From assembly GCF_003955715.1 (NCBI RefSeq), contig NZ_CP034463.1, positions 4,898,001 to 4,962,000 on the forward strand: DNA of 64,000 nucleotides, read 5' to 3'. Below the pieces are notes generated by a model. It was not told the origin of the DNA. It made no database searches and saw nothing but the letters and a program-made list of their open reading frames with translations. The stretch's first letter is position 1; each line of letters begins with the position of its first letter. Positions 37,611-46,335 of this stretch are shown here, piece by piece. The position numbers and the translations under genes are program-made. This DNA comes from Streptomyces aquilus (GTDB taxonomy: Bacteria; Actinomycetota; Actinomycetes; Streptomycetales; Streptomycetaceae).

Positions 37611-38390
37611 ATGCGCATTCGAGTCCTCGGGGCTGCCGTCACCGGCGCCCTGGCCCTGTCCGCCCTCGCCGTGCCGGCCGCCCAGGCCGACACCGTCGAA
37701 GGCGACACCACGATCTCGAACGTCGTCGTGAACGGCGGCAAGGCTGTCGTCGTCGGCGCGACCGCCACCAAGACCATCTCCGTGACCTTCAAGGTCACGG
37801 ACGATTCGGGTGTCAAGGACGCCATGGCCATCCTGTGGCACGGCTCGGACTTCGACAACTCCGACAGCGGCGCCGTGGCCACCGGCAACGACGGCTACGC
37901 CAGCTGCACCGCGACGAGCTCCACCACCGCGAACTGCAAGGCCAGCTACGAGATCGAGCCGCAGTACAACGCCGTCAACGCGGTCGCCGGCACCTGGAAG
38001 GTCTGGGGCATCGCCTCGGGCAAGGACGCCGACTACGTCCAGAAGGACAACGTGAAGACCTTCAAGGTCCAGCGTCTGTCCAAGCTGACGGCCAACGCCT
38101 CCCCGGAGCCCGTGAAGAAGGGCAAGACCATCACGGTCACCGGCAAGCTGACCCGCGCCAACTGGGACGCGGCGACGTACTCCGGCTACTCCGGCCAGTC
38201 GGTGAAGCTTCAGTTCCGCAAGAAGGGCACCAGCACCTACACGACCGTGAAGACCATCAAGACCACCTCCACGGGCGGTCTGAGCACCACGGTCACCGCG
38301 TCGGCCGACGGCTACTACCGCTACAGCTTCGCGGGCACCTCGACCACCCCGGCGGTCTCCGCCACGGGTGACTACATCGACGTGCAGTAG
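37611..38390 (+). CDS. Secreted paralogue B with Ig-like C-terminal domain
   Basis: 259 residues; ATG 37611 follows GGGGAA. Signal peptide MRIRVLGAAVTGALALSALA, cleavage after AQA. The N-terminal region (ISNVVVNGGKAVVVGATATK ...) differs clearly from paralogues A and C, whereas the C-terminal ~100 residues (KLTANASPEP to GDYIDVQ) are nearly the same as in A and C. A 42-bp stretch around codons for KLQFRKKGTSTYT is identical in all three genes. That pattern suggests domain shuffling or gene conversion of the C-terminus. Confidence 0.87.
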   Translation: MRIRVLGAAVTGALALSALAVPAAQADTVEGDTTISNVVVNGGKAVVVGATATKTISVTFKVTDDSGVKDAMAILWHGSDFDNSDSGAVATGNDGYASCTATSSTTANCKASYEIEPQYNAVNAVAGTWKVWGIASGKDADYVQKDNVKTFKVQRLSKLTANASPEPVKKGKTITVTGKLTRANWDAATYSGYSGQSVKLQFRKKGTSTYTTVKTIKTTSTGGLSTTVTASADGYYRYSFAGTSTTPAVSATGDYIDVQ

Positions 38391-38434
38391 TCAGCCCCGC
38401 ACCCGCACACTCTCTTTCTCATCTGGGGAAACAC

Positions 38435-39286
38435 ATGCGTATTCGCGCCACCGTGGCCGCCGTCTCCGGCGCCCTGGCCCTCTCCGCGCTGGCCGTCCCG
38501 GCCGCGCAGGCCGACAGCACCTCGTACCGTGACGCCGCCGCCCAGGCCTTGTCCGGCAAGTCCGCCTTCGCCGCGTCCGCCGCCGCCCAGCTGGACGTCT
38601 CCTTCTCCAACCTGAAGATCGCCAAGGCGGTCAAGGTCGGCACCACCAACCATGTCTCCACCAAGGTCACCTACACGCTGACCCACGGCGCCGACGTGGA
38701 CATCGACTCCCCGGACTTCGCCAACGGCCCGCTCATCTACAAGGGCACCCTCGAAGAGCCGGTCAACGTCCTCCTCGGCTACGACGCGGCCACCTGCACG
38801 GCCACCTCGGCGACCACCGCCAACTGCGCCGGCCTGATCGACATCTACCCCGGCGACGGCGACCTGCTGAACTCCGACGCCGGTTCGTGGAAGGCCGGGG
38901 CGCTGGCCCTGAACTACAGCACCGAGGACACCGCCCTCCAGGGCGACCTGGGCGCCACCCTCGTCCAGCGCAACTCCAAGCTGACGGTCAACGCCTCGCC
39001 CGAGCCGGTCCGCAAGGGCAAGACCATCACCGTCACCGGCAAGCTCTCCCGCGCCAACTGGGAGGACAACAAGTACCACGGGTACACCAACCAGCCGGTG
39101 AAGCTTCAGTTCCGCAAGAAGGGCACCAGCACCTACACCACGGTGAAGACGATCAAGTCCAACTCGACGGGCGACCTCAAGACGACCGTCACCGCCGCCA
39201 CCGACGGCTACTTCCGCTACTCCTTCGCGGGCACCTCGACCACCCCGGCGGTCTCCGCCGCGGGTGACTTCGTCGACGTGCAGTAA
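38435..39286 (+). CDS. Secreted paralogue C with Ig-like C-terminal domain
   Basis: 283 residues. Signal peptide MRIRATVAAVSGALALSALA. After an extra ~30-residue Ala/Ser-rich insert, the N-terminal region matches paralogue A (LDVSFSNLKIAKAVKVG; DIYPGDGDLLNSDAGSWKA). The C-terminal domain matches A and B. The 44-bp gap after B contains no copy of the 58-bp element, so C is probably transcribed with B. Confidence 0.87.
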   Translation: MRIRATVAAVSGALALSALAVPAAQADSTSYRDAAAQALSGKSAFAASAAAQLDVSFSNLKIAKAVKVGTTNHVSTKVTYTLTHGADVDIDSPDFANGPLIYKGTLEEPVNVLLGYDAATCTATSATTANCAGLIDIYPGDGDLLNSDAGSWKAGALALNYSTEDTALQGDLGATLVQRNSKLTVNASPEPVRKGKTITVTGKLSRANWEDNKYHGYTNQPVKLQFRKKGTSTYTTVKTIKSNSTGDLKTTVTAATDGYFRYSFAGTSTTPAVSAAGDFVDVQ

Positions 39287-39376
39287 GTCCCACCAAGCAC
39301 CGTCTCCGTACGCCGGTCCCGGAAGCCATCCGGGGCCGGCGTTCGTGTTGCTCGCCCTTTCCAAAGGACCACGACG

Positions 39377-40030
39377 GTGAAAGACCCCCACCAGCACCCG
39401 GACCTGTCGCTGGTCGCGACCGGTCTCGCCACCCGCATCCAGTCGCTGCCCAAGGGCGCGCAGGTGTGCATCAAGAGCCTCACGGCCCGTTTCAAGGAGG
39501 GTTCGACCCGAATCGCCGCCGCGATGCGGGAATTGGCGGACCACGGCTCTCTGCGCCGCGAGGTGGAACGCGCCTCCGGCGGCCGGGTCATCACCCGCAC
39601 GATCTCCTGCAACCAGCCGGGCGCCGGCCGCAGCCCACGCGAGGCCGACCGACCCGCAGCCCCACCGAAACAGCCGAAGAAGCCGCACCCGCCCCGCAAG
39701 AAGCCCCTCCCCGCGGTCCCGCGGCCGGTCTACCCCGCGCCCCAGCTCCTCCAGCGGGCCACCGACCTCCTCGCCCGCGTCCACCGGGACGACCCCCGCC
39801 TCCTCCTGTCGGCCTGCGACGCGGCCCACCTGGCTCCGGGGGTCGCCGCCTGGCTGGAACGTGAGGTCCCCGCCACGCTCGTACGCGAAGCGCTGACCCG
39901 CGACCTGCCCGACGAACCGCTGCACCGCCCGGCAGCGCTGCTGGCCCACCGCCTCACGGCCCAGCTACCGCCCCCACCACCGCCGTACCAGACCGCTGCC
40001 GCGACTGCCGAACCCAGGGAACCACCATGA
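39377..40030 (+). CDS. Winged-helix DNA-binding protein with Pro-rich linker
   Basis: 217 residues from GTG 39377 with AAGGA eight bases upstream. The N-terminal ~75 residues are a winged helix (IQSLPKGAQVCIKSLTARFKEGSTRIAAAMRELADHGSLRREVE). A Pro/Lys/Arg linker and a C-terminal helical region follow (LLSACDAAHLAPGVAAWLEREVPATLVREALTRDLP). The same organisation occurs in the truncated gene at 63374. These Streptomyces proteins resemble plasmid/phage-type helix-turn-helix proteins, role unknown. The stop overlaps an ATG (ATGA) that opens only 15 codons. Confidence 0.8.
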   Translation: MKDPHQHPDLSLVATGLATRIQSLPKGAQVCIKSLTARFKEGSTRIAAAMRELADHGSLRREVERASGGRVITRTISCNQPGAGRSPREADRPAAPPKQPKKPHPPRKKPLPAVPRPVYPAPQLLQRATDLLARVHRDDPRLLLSACDAAHLAPGVAAWLEREVPATLVREALTRDLPDEPLHRPAALLAHRLTAQLPPPPPPYQTAAATAEPREPP

Positions 40031-40195
40031 GCACACAGACGAACCCGAGGGGATCATGCGGCGACCTGACGTGATGGTGATCGCCGAGGCGGAGATCGGC
40101 ATCCCCGTCTACGCGATCTTCGCCCCCCGCACCGGCAGGCGACTGGACGATCTCGACGCAGGACCCGCCCCGCTACGAGAGCTGAGCCGCCCCGG
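40031..40195 (+). other. Unassigned gap with a possible gene remnant
   Basis: The ATGA overlapping the preceding stop opens a 15-codon frame that ends at TGA 40072-40074. An ATG overlaps that stop (40074) and starts MVIAEAEIGIPVYAIFAPR, but this frame soon becomes antisense to the DUF3027 gene. I see no terminator or known motif. It may be the remains of a gene coupled to the winged-helix gene. Confidence 0.3.
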
Positions 40196-41122
40196 CTACG
40201 AGTGCCCCAGTTCCGCCGAGTCCTCGTCCGTCGTCGTCGGTACCGAACCCGAGTCCGCCGCCGGGCGGAGTGGGAAGGCATCGACCTTCGTCTCGTCGAT
40301 CACCGGGGGCGCCGGGCGGGGCGGCTTCGGCATGATCGCCGCCTCCGAGTGGCCGCCGCAGCCGTACGCCAGGGACACCACCCTGCCGTCCGCCGGGGCG
40401 AACTCGTTGGCGCAGATGCCGAAGGCCTGGCCGAGGGAGCCGCCGATCGGGGTGAGGAAGCCGCAGCTGACGCAGGTGGCGGGGGCCGCCTGGGCCATGG
40501 GGGTCTTGGAGCCGAACGCCTCCTCCCAGCGGTCCGCGGCGCTGTGCAGGCCGTAGCGGGACAGGACGCGGGCCCGGCGCATGCCGAGTTCCTCGGCGAC
40601 CGCGGCGATCGTGCCCCGGATGGGGGCCACCGGGAGGTTGGAGGGCGTGCCCGCGGTCACTTCCGCGTCCTCCGCCTCCACCAGCTCGGCCATGTCCTCC
40701 GAGACCGCCGAGTTCGGGAACGGCTCGTCCTCGCCGGAGTAGCCGGGCTCCAGGCGGAGGTCGTCGGCCTCGGTGGGCAGGAGATCGCCGGGGCCCATGT
40801 CGCCGGGGCGCAGCCGCTCGCTCCACGGGACCCATTCGGGGGCGAGGAGGGCGTCCGGGCCGGGGAGCAGGACGACCTCGTCCAGCGTCACGACCTTCGC
40901 GCGCGACGCCCTCGCCACCGTCACCGCCCAGCGCCAGCCGCGGTAGCCGAGTTCCTTGCACTCGAAGAAGTGCGTGACGACACGGTCGCCTTCGGAGACC
41001 GCACCCGCGTGCTCCCCGACCACACCGGGAGCCGCCGCCTCCTCGGCTGCGGCACGGGCGAGGTCGACGGCCTCGGCGCACAGGCGGTCGGGGGTGCGGC
41101 TTCGCGTGGTCGCTGCGCTCAC
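40196..41122 (-). CDS. DUF3027 family protein
   Basis: 308 residues from GTG 41122, with GGAGAG upstream; the longer frame to 41248 lacks a plausible start. Central motifs HFFECKELGYRGWRWAVTVAR and EWVPWSERLRPGDMGPGDLLPT, then a cysteine cluster CVSCGFLTPIGGSLGQAFGICANEFAPADG with YGCGGHSEA, likely metal binding. DUF3027 is a conserved actinobacterial family without known function. The N-terminal ~20 residues and C-terminal tail look disordered. Confidence 0.85.
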   Translation of the reverse strand: MSAATTRSRTPDRLCAEAVDLARAAAEEAAAPGVVGEHAGAVSEGDRVVTHFFECKELGYRGWRWAVTVARASRAKVVTLDEVVLLPGPDALLAPEWVPWSERLRPGDMGPGDLLPTEADDLRLEPGYSGEDEPFPNSAVSEDMAELVEAEDAEVTAGTPSNLPVAPIRGTIAAVAEELGMRRARVLSRYGLHSAADRWEEAFGSKTPMAQAAPATCVSCGFLTPIGGSLGQAFGICANEFAPADGRVVSLAYGCGGHSEAAIMPKPPRPAPPVIDETKVDAFPLRPAADSGSVPTTTDEDSAELGHS

Positions 41123-41395
41123 AGGTATCGCTTCTCTCCTACGCCGTCTCTCTGGTGCGCCTGCCTGAAAGCGCGGTGGGGCGGACGGAGCGGACCGGAG
41201 GGCCGCGTCGACGTCCGCGCCCGCTCGCACTCGGGCGCACCTGTCCATCCATTCTGCGGGATGGCTGAGATACGCACGCTACCTGCTCGCGTGCGTACGG
41301 CCTACACCGACGGGACGTTTACCGCCCTTCCGACCGCCACGAAAGCACGGACATACGCGCGGTAACCGCACTACGAACGCCTGACTCGGGGCACT

Positions 41396-42802
41396 ATGAA
41401 CGTCGTGGCAACCGCGAAGACGCCCCAAGGGGCCACCGGGATCAAGGGCAACGGCAGGACGCGAGGTTCTCTGCGTTCCGTCGGGCGTGCCCTGCACTTC
41501 CCGGTGTCCGGGCCCGCCCGCGGCATCCGCAAGGCCACGCACGCCCACGGGGCGGGGGAATCCGGCCTCGGCAAGCTGATCGAGCTGCACGGTGTGAACG
41601 GCGCGGGCGATGTGATGATCACGGTCGCGCTCGCGTCGACCGTGTTCTTCTCCGTCCCCACCGACGAGGCCCGCGGGCGTGTCGCCCTCTACCTCGCCAT
41701 CACGATGGCGCCCTTCACGGTCCTCGCCCCGGTGATCGGCCCGCTCCTCGACCGGCTCCCGCACGGCCGCCGCGCCGCGATGGCCGGTGCCATGCTCGCC
41801 CGGGCGCTGCTCGCGCTCGTGCTGTCCGGGGCCGTCGTCAGCGGCAGCCTGGAGCTGTATCCGGCGGCGCTCGGGGTGCTCGTCTCCTCCAAGGCGTACG
41901 GGGTGGTCAGAAGCGCCGTGGTGCCCCGGCTGCTGCCGCCGAAGTTCTCCCTCGTCAAGGCCAACTCCCGCGTCACGCTCGGCGGGCTCCTCGCCACCGG
42001 CATCGCCGCGCCGATCGGCGCCGGGTTGCAGGCGATCGGGCCGCGCTGGCCGCTCTACGGCGCCTTCGTGATCTTCGTGGCGGGGACCTTCCTGTCCTTC
42101 ACGCTGCCGCCGAAGGTCGACTCCGCCAAGGGCGAGGACGTCGCCCTGCTCGCCGCCGACGAGAAGCATCTGCACGGACCCCACCGGCAGCCGGTCAAGC
42201 GCCCGGGCCTGCGGACCGTCGGCCTCGCCGTCACCCACGCCCTCGGCGCCAACGCCGCCCTGCGCTGGCTGTCCGGCTTCCTGACCTTCTTCCTCGCGTT
42301 CCTGCTGCGCGAGCACCCCCTCACCGGCGAGAGCGCGGCCGTCTCCCTCGGTATCGTCGCCGTCTCGGCCGGTGTGGGCAACGCGCTCGGCACGGCGGTC
42401 GGCGCCGGGCTGCGCTCCCGCGCGCCGGAGATCATCATCGTGACCGTCCTCGCGGTCGTCCTCGGTACCGCGATCACGGCGGCGATCTTCTTCGGCGCGT
42501 TCCTCGTCGCCGTCCTCACCGCGGTCACCGGCTTCACGCTGGCCCTCGCCAAGCTGTCCCTGGACGCGCTGATCCAGCGGGACGTGCCCGAACAGGTGCG
42601 CACCTCGGCGTTCGCCCGCTCGGAGACGATGCTCCAGATGGCCTGGGTGTTCGGCGGCGCGGTCGGCATCGTGATGCCCCTCAACGGCACGCTGGGCCTG
42701 GCGGTGGCCGCCGCGGTCATCGCCCTGGGCTGGCTGACGACGGTGAAGGGGCTGCTCGGCTCGGCCCGCCACGGGGGCGCTCCGCGCACGCGCGTGGCGT
42801 AA
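41396..42802 (+). CDS. MFS transporter
   Basis: 468 residues with a ~60-residue polar N-terminus and about 12 hydrophobic segments. The segment GPLLDRLPHGRRAAMAGAMLARAL resembles MFS motif A; the rest (SKAYGVVRSAVVPRLLPPKFSLVKANSRVTLGG; LAKLSLDALIQRDVPEQVRTSAFARSETMLQMAWVFGG) is typical of an actinobacterial DHA3-like group. Substrate unknown. It lies 62 bp upstream of the DUF2771-mqnB-mqnD operon and could be co-transcribed. Confidence 0.85.
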   Translation: MNVVATAKTPQGATGIKGNGRTRGSLRSVGRALHFPVSGPARGIRKATHAHGAGESGLGKLIELHGVNGAGDVMITVALASTVFFSVPTDEARGRVALYLAITMAPFTVLAPVIGPLLDRLPHGRRAAMAGAMLARALLALVLSGAVVSGSLELYPAALGVLVSSKAYGVVRSAVVPRLLPPKFSLVKANSRVTLGGLLATGIAAPIGAGLQAIGPRWPLYGAFVIFVAGTFLSFTLPPKVDSAKGEDVALLAADEKHLHGPHRQPVKRPGLRTVGLAVTHALGANAALRWLSGFLTFFLAFLLREHPLTGESAAVSLGIVAVSAGVGNALGTAVGAGLRSRAPEIIIVTVLAVVLGTAITAAIFFGAFLVAVLTAVTGFTLALAKLSLDALIQRDVPEQVRTSAFARSETMLQMAWVFGGAVGIVMPLNGTLGLAVAAAVIALGWLTTVKGLLGSARHGGAPRTRVA

Positions 42803-42864
42803 CGAACAGGGCACGCCGTACCCCGCATAAAGAGACTGTCGCACCCGCCCGATAGCCTTCGGCC

Positions 42865-43368
42865 ATGACCACGATGCAAGCCGCTGTGCGACGCCGCCGC
42901 GCCGTCGCCGTCGCCGGCGCCGTTTCCGCCGGACTGCTCGTCCTGGCGGCCTGTGACAAGCCGACGCCCCGCGCGACCGTGACGGTCGGCAAGAACTCCA
43001 TCAGCGCCGAGGCCACCTGCTACGAGGACGGCGACGACCTCGGCCAGGAGAAGGCCACCAAGTGCGCCCTGAAGAAGGCGTCCGACTCGATCGAGGTCGC
43101 CCAGAGCGAGACCCTCCGCATCGGCGTCGACCCGAAGATCGCGGACACCGGCTGGGCGCTGTGGATCAACGGCCAGCAGGTCACGAACGTCTACAAGAAG
43201 ACGTACTACTCCTTCCAGGGCGTCGACCTCTTCGCCGACCAGCAGGGCCAGGCCGCGCCGAAGACGCTGTACATCAGCATCGTCGAGCAGGACAAGCCCA
43301 AGAGCGCCGGCACCAGCAAGGAGTTCAAGGGCGTCTGGAACTTCAAGCTCGTCAACGGCGACGCCTGA
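42865..43368 (+). CDS. DUF2771 lipoprotein
   Basis: 167 residues. The N-terminus has an Arg-rich region, a hydrophobic core and the lipobox LVLAAC (Cys at ~30). The mature part carries VTVGKNSISAEATCYEDG and CALKKASDSIEVAQSETLRIGVDPKIADTGWALWINGQQV. This matches the DUF2771 family of actinobacterial lipoproteins. Thirteen bases separate it from mqnB, so it is probably in that operon, though no link to menaquinone is known. Confidence 0.85.
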   Translation: MTTMQAAVRRRRAVAVAGAVSAGLLVLAACDKPTPRATVTVGKNSISAEATCYEDGDDLGQEKATKCALKKASDSIEVAQSETLRIGVDPKIADTGWALWINGQQVTNVYKKTYYSFQGVDLFADQQGQAAPKTLYISIVEQDKPKSAGTSKEFKGVWNFKLVNGDA

Positions 43369-43381
43369 TCCGCCGTACGCC

Positions 43382-44026
43382 ATGCGCATCCTCGTAGCCA
43401 CCGCGGTCCCGGTCGAACGGGACGCGGTGGCTCGCGCGTTGGCGGGGACGGACGTCGAGGCCGAGGTGATCGCCGCCGGGGTGGGTCCCGCCCGCGCCGC
43501 CGCGGCCACGGCCACCGCCCTCGCCGCGGCCCCGTACGGCCTCGTCGTCTCGGCGGGGATCGCCGGTGGCTTCCAGCCGGACGCGCCCGTCGGGTCGCTC
43601 GTCGTCGCCGACGAGATCACCGCGGCCGATCTGGGCGCCGAGACGGCCGAGGGGTTCCTGCCGGTCACCGAACTCGGCTTCGGGACCGTCACCCATCGTC
43701 CGCCGGGACCACTCGTACGAGATGCCGTCGCCGCCACCGGCGCCCGCGCCGGAGCCGTCCTCACCGTCTCCACCGTGACCGGCACCGCCACCCGCGCGGC
43801 CCTCCTGAAGGACCGTCACCCCACCGCGCTCGCCGAGGCGATGGAGGGATTCGGGGTCGCCGAGGCCGCCGCGCTGCACGGCGTGCCCGTGCTGGAGATC
43901 CGGGCCGTCTCCAACCCCGTCGGCCCGCGCGACCGCGCCGCCTGGCGGATCGGCGACGCCCTGGAGGCCCTGACGGAGGGCTTCGGGAAGCTCGCACCCG
44001 TACTGGAGAGTTGGAAGACGGTATGA
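43382..44026 (+). CDS. mqnB: Futalosine hydrolase
   Basis: 214 residues, all of the MTA/SAH-nucleosidase-like fold: MRILVATAVPVERDAVARAL, GLVVSAGIAGGF, AMEGFGVAEAAALHGVPVLEIRAVSN with the catalytic Glu and the Asp of GPRDRAAWR. MqnB cleaves futalosine to dehypoxanthine futalosine and hypoxanthine in the alternative (MenFut) menaquinone pathway. It overlaps mqnD by ATGA. Paired with mqnD, this assignment is strong. Confidence 0.95.
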   Translation: MRILVATAVPVERDAVARALAGTDVEAEVIAAGVGPARAAAATATALAAAPYGLVVSAGIAGGFQPDAPVGSLVVADEITAADLGAETAEGFLPVTELGFGTVTHRPPGPLVRDAVAATGARAGAVLTVSTVTGTATRAALLKDRHPTALAEAMEGFGVAEAAALHGVPVLEIRAVSNPVGPRDRAAWRIGDALEALTEGFGKLAPVLESWKTV

Positions 44027-44862
44027 GCCTCGACATCGCCTACTCCCCCTGCCCGAACGACACCTTCGTCTTCGACGCCCTGGCGCACGGCCGGGTGCCG
44101 GACGCGCCCGCGCTGGACGTCACGTTCGCCGACATCGACATCACCAACGGCATGGCCGAGCGCGGTGAGTTCGACGTGCTGAAGGTGTCGTACGCCGTGC
44201 TGCCGTACGTCCTCGACGAGTACGCGCTGCTGCCCTGCGGCGGGGCGCTGGGGCGGGGCTGCGGGCCGCTGGTGCTGACCCGGGAGGCGGGGGCCGACCT
44301 GACCGGGCGGACGGTCGCGGTGCCGAGCGAGCGGTCGACGGCGTATCTGCTGTTCCGGCTGTGGGCGGCGGACACGCTGCCGGGCGGGGTCGGCGAGATC
44401 GTCGTCATGCCGTTCCACGAGATCATGCCGGCCGTGCGGGACGGGAAGGTCGACGCCGGACTCGTCATCCACGAGGCGCGCTTCACGTACCGGAACTACG
44501 GGCTGCACAAGCTCGCCGACATGGGCGAGCACTGGGAGGACACCACCGGACTGCCCATCCCGCTCGGCGCCATCATCGCGAAGCGGTCGCTGGGCGCCGA
44601 GACGCTGACGCTGCTCGCCGACTCCATCCGCACATCCGTGCGTGCCGCCTGGGACGAGCCCGAGGTGTCCCGGCCGTATGTCATGGAACACGCGCAGGAG
44701 ATGGACCCGGCCGTCGCCGACCAGCACATCGGGCTGTACGTCAACGAGTTCACGGCGGATCTCGGTGCGGACGGGTACGCCGCCGTCAGGGGTCTGCTGA
44801 CGCGTGCGGCGGCCGAGGGGCTGGTACCGCCCCTCGGCCCGAACGCACTGGAATTCCCCTAG
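44023..44862 (+). CDS. mqnD: 1,4-dihydroxy-6-naphthoate synthase
   Basis: 279 residues from ATG 44023, coupled to mqnB. It begins MSLDIAYSPCPNDTFVFDALAHG, the classic MqnD start. The periplasmic-binding-protein-like fold continues with FDVLKVSYAVLPYVLDEYALLPCGGALGRGCGPLV and HEIMPAVRDGKVDAGLVIHEARFTY, where the conserved His is catalytic. MqnD converts cyclic dehypoxanthine futalosine to 1,4-dihydroxy-6-naphthoate for menaquinone. Confidence 0.96.
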   Translation: MSLDIAYSPCPNDTFVFDALAHGRVPDAPALDVTFADIDITNGMAERGEFDVLKVSYAVLPYVLDEYALLPCGGALGRGCGPLVLTREAGADLTGRTVAVPSERSTAYLLFRLWAADTLPGGVGEIVVMPFHEIMPAVRDGKVDAGLVIHEARFTYRNYGLHKLADMGEHWEDTTGLPIPLGAIIAKRSLGAETLTLLADSIRTSVRAAWDEPEVSRPYVMEHAQEMDPAVADQHIGLYVNEFTADLGADGYAAVRGLLTRAAAEGLVPPLGPNALEFP

Positions 44863-44886
44863 AAATCCACCAGTTCCGTACGCCTT

Positions 44887-45270
44887 CTATACGTCGAGTT
44901 GGTCGGCGACCGCGCGCAGCAGGCCGGCGATCTTCTTTCCGGCGACCTTGTCGGGGTAGCGGCCGCGCTCCAGCATCGGCGTGATGTTCTCCAGGAGGGT
45001 CGTCAAATCCTGGACGATGGAGGCCAGTTCGTCCGGCTTCTTTCGGGTGGCGGCCGCGACCGACGGGGTCGGATCCAGGATGACGACCGAAAGGGCCTGG
45101 TCACCGCGTTGTCCGGCGACGACGCCGAACTCGACTCGCTGGCCCGGCTTCAGTGTCTCGACTCCGGCGGGGAGGACCGAGGAATGGACGAAGACGTCAC
45201 CGCCGTCGTCGCGGGAGAGAAAGCCGAAGCCCTTCTCGCTGTTGAACCACTTGACCTTGCCGGTAGGCAC
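44887..45270 (-). CDS. Cold-shock-domain protein with C-terminal extension
   Basis: 127 residues from GTG 45270 (MPTGKVKWFNSEKGFGFLSRDD). The first 65 residues are a standard cold-shock domain with RNP1 KGFGF and RNP2 DVFVHSS, binding single-stranded RNA/DNA. A ~60-residue extension (KKPDELASIVQDLTTLLENITPMLERGRYPDKVAGKKIAGLLRAV) is helical; this is the longer actinobacterial form, not a 67-residue CspA. A 165-bp leader precedes the start. Confidence 0.93.
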   Translation of the reverse strand: MPTGKVKWFNSEKGFGFLSRDDGGDVFVHSSVLPAGVETLKPGQRVEFGVVAGQRGDQALSVVILDPTPSVAAATRKKPDELASIVQDLTTLLENITPMLERGRYPDKVAGKKIAGLLRAVADQLDV

Positions 45271-45434
45271 GTCTGTTCCTCGTCCTCGTACTCGTCGGAA
45301 AACTGCTTCTGAAAACGGCTCTTGATAGCACTGGGGCGGGTCGTCGGACCCGCCGGTACCAAGGCTAATGGTCTTAGGGCCGGTGACAAGACGTCGCCCG
45401 GTTGTTCCTTCGGGCAGGGAACTACCCTGGTCCG

Positions 45435-45686
45435 GTGCGTGACAAAACCCAAGCGAATTCCGCCGGGCCCGGTGACCGACTGATCCGTACCGGTGCCATC
45501 GTCTTCTTCGTCGGTACGGTGGCCACACTCGTCACCGTGGCCCCGCTGTTTCTCGGTACGACGCCCTTTCCGACGTACATGTTCGGACTGAGCATGCTCA
45601 TGGGCGTCGGCTTCCTGATCGCCGCTGCCGGGGTGCTGCGGTCGGTCGCGGCGGGGCGGCGTCAGGCGCGGGCGGCCGGGAGGTAG
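45435..45686 (+). CDS. Small two-helix membrane protein, probably leaderless
   Basis: 83 residues from GTG 45435 (MRDKTQANSAGPGDRLIRTGAIVFF). Two transmembrane helices (about 22-44 and 52-70) and a basic C-terminus. A TACCCT -10 motif lies at 45423-45428, six bases before the GTG, as expected for a leaderless Streptomyces transcript. Function unknown. The final 25 bp overlap the convergent HAD gene. Confidence 0.75.
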   Translation: MRDKTQANSAGPGDRLIRTGAIVFFVGTVATLVTVAPLFLGTTPFPTYMFGLSMLMGVGFLIAAAGVLRSVAAGRRQARAAGR

Positions 45687-46306
45687 CCGGCGAACCAGGC
45701 CGGGAACTCCGTGAGGTCGGCCAGGACCACGTCCGCACCGGCCTCGGTGAGCTCCGCCGCGCTGCACGGGCCGGTCGGCACCGCCACCGACAGGGCCTCG
45801 GCGGTGCGGGCGCCGCGCACGTCACCGACGTGGTCGCCGACGTACACGCGCGCGCCGTGCTCGCGCAGGGCCACCGCCTTCTGCTCGGCCCAGAGGTTGC
45901 CGATGACCGCGTCGGGCGCCATGCCCAGGTGCTCCATGTGCAGCTTGGCGTTGGGCTCCCACTTGGCCGTCACGACGACGGCCCGGCCGCCTGCCGCCTG
46001 CACGGCCGCTATCGCCTCCCGGGCGCCCGGCATCGCGAGGGTGCCGGTGATGGCGTACGTCGGGTAGAGCTCGCGGTAGAGATCGGCGACGGCCGCGACC
46101 CGCTCCGCGGGGAACCAGTGGGCCATCTCCTCCGTCAGCGGCGGCCCGAGCCGCGTCACCGCGAGGTCGGCGTCGATGTACGTCCCCGTCCGCTCGGCGA
46201 GCGCCACGTAGCAGGCGTGGATGCCGGGGCGGGAGTCGATGAGGGTCATGTCGAGGTCGAAGCCGACGGTCGGGGCGGAGATGGGTGCAGATGCCATATG
46301 GACCAT
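45662..46306 (-). CDS. HAD-superfamily phosphatase (phosphoglycolate-phosphatase-like)
   Basis: 214 residues from ATG 46306 (MVHMASAP); ATG 46297 is possible. Motif I is GFDLDMTLID (nucleophile Asp plus acid Asp), the motif III lysine is in VVTAKWEPNAKL and motif IV is VGDHVGDVRGA. The cap region (GTYIDADLAVTRLGPPLTEEMAHWF) places it with phosphoglycolate phosphatase/PpaX-like enzymes that dephosphorylate small metabolites. Substrate not assignable. Confidence 0.9.
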   Translation of the reverse strand: MVHMASAPISAPTVGFDLDMTLIDSRPGIHACYVALAERTGTYIDADLAVTRLGPPLTEEMAHWFPAERVAAVADLYRELYPTYAITGTLAMPGAREAIAAVQAAGGRAVVVTAKWEPNAKLHMEHLGMAPDAVIGNLWAEQKAVALREHGARVYVGDHVGDVRGARTAEALSVAVPTGPCSAAELTEAGADVVLADLTEFPAWFAGYLPAARA

Positions 46307-46335
46307 TGTGCCCAGTCGCGGCGACCGGCTTCCCG

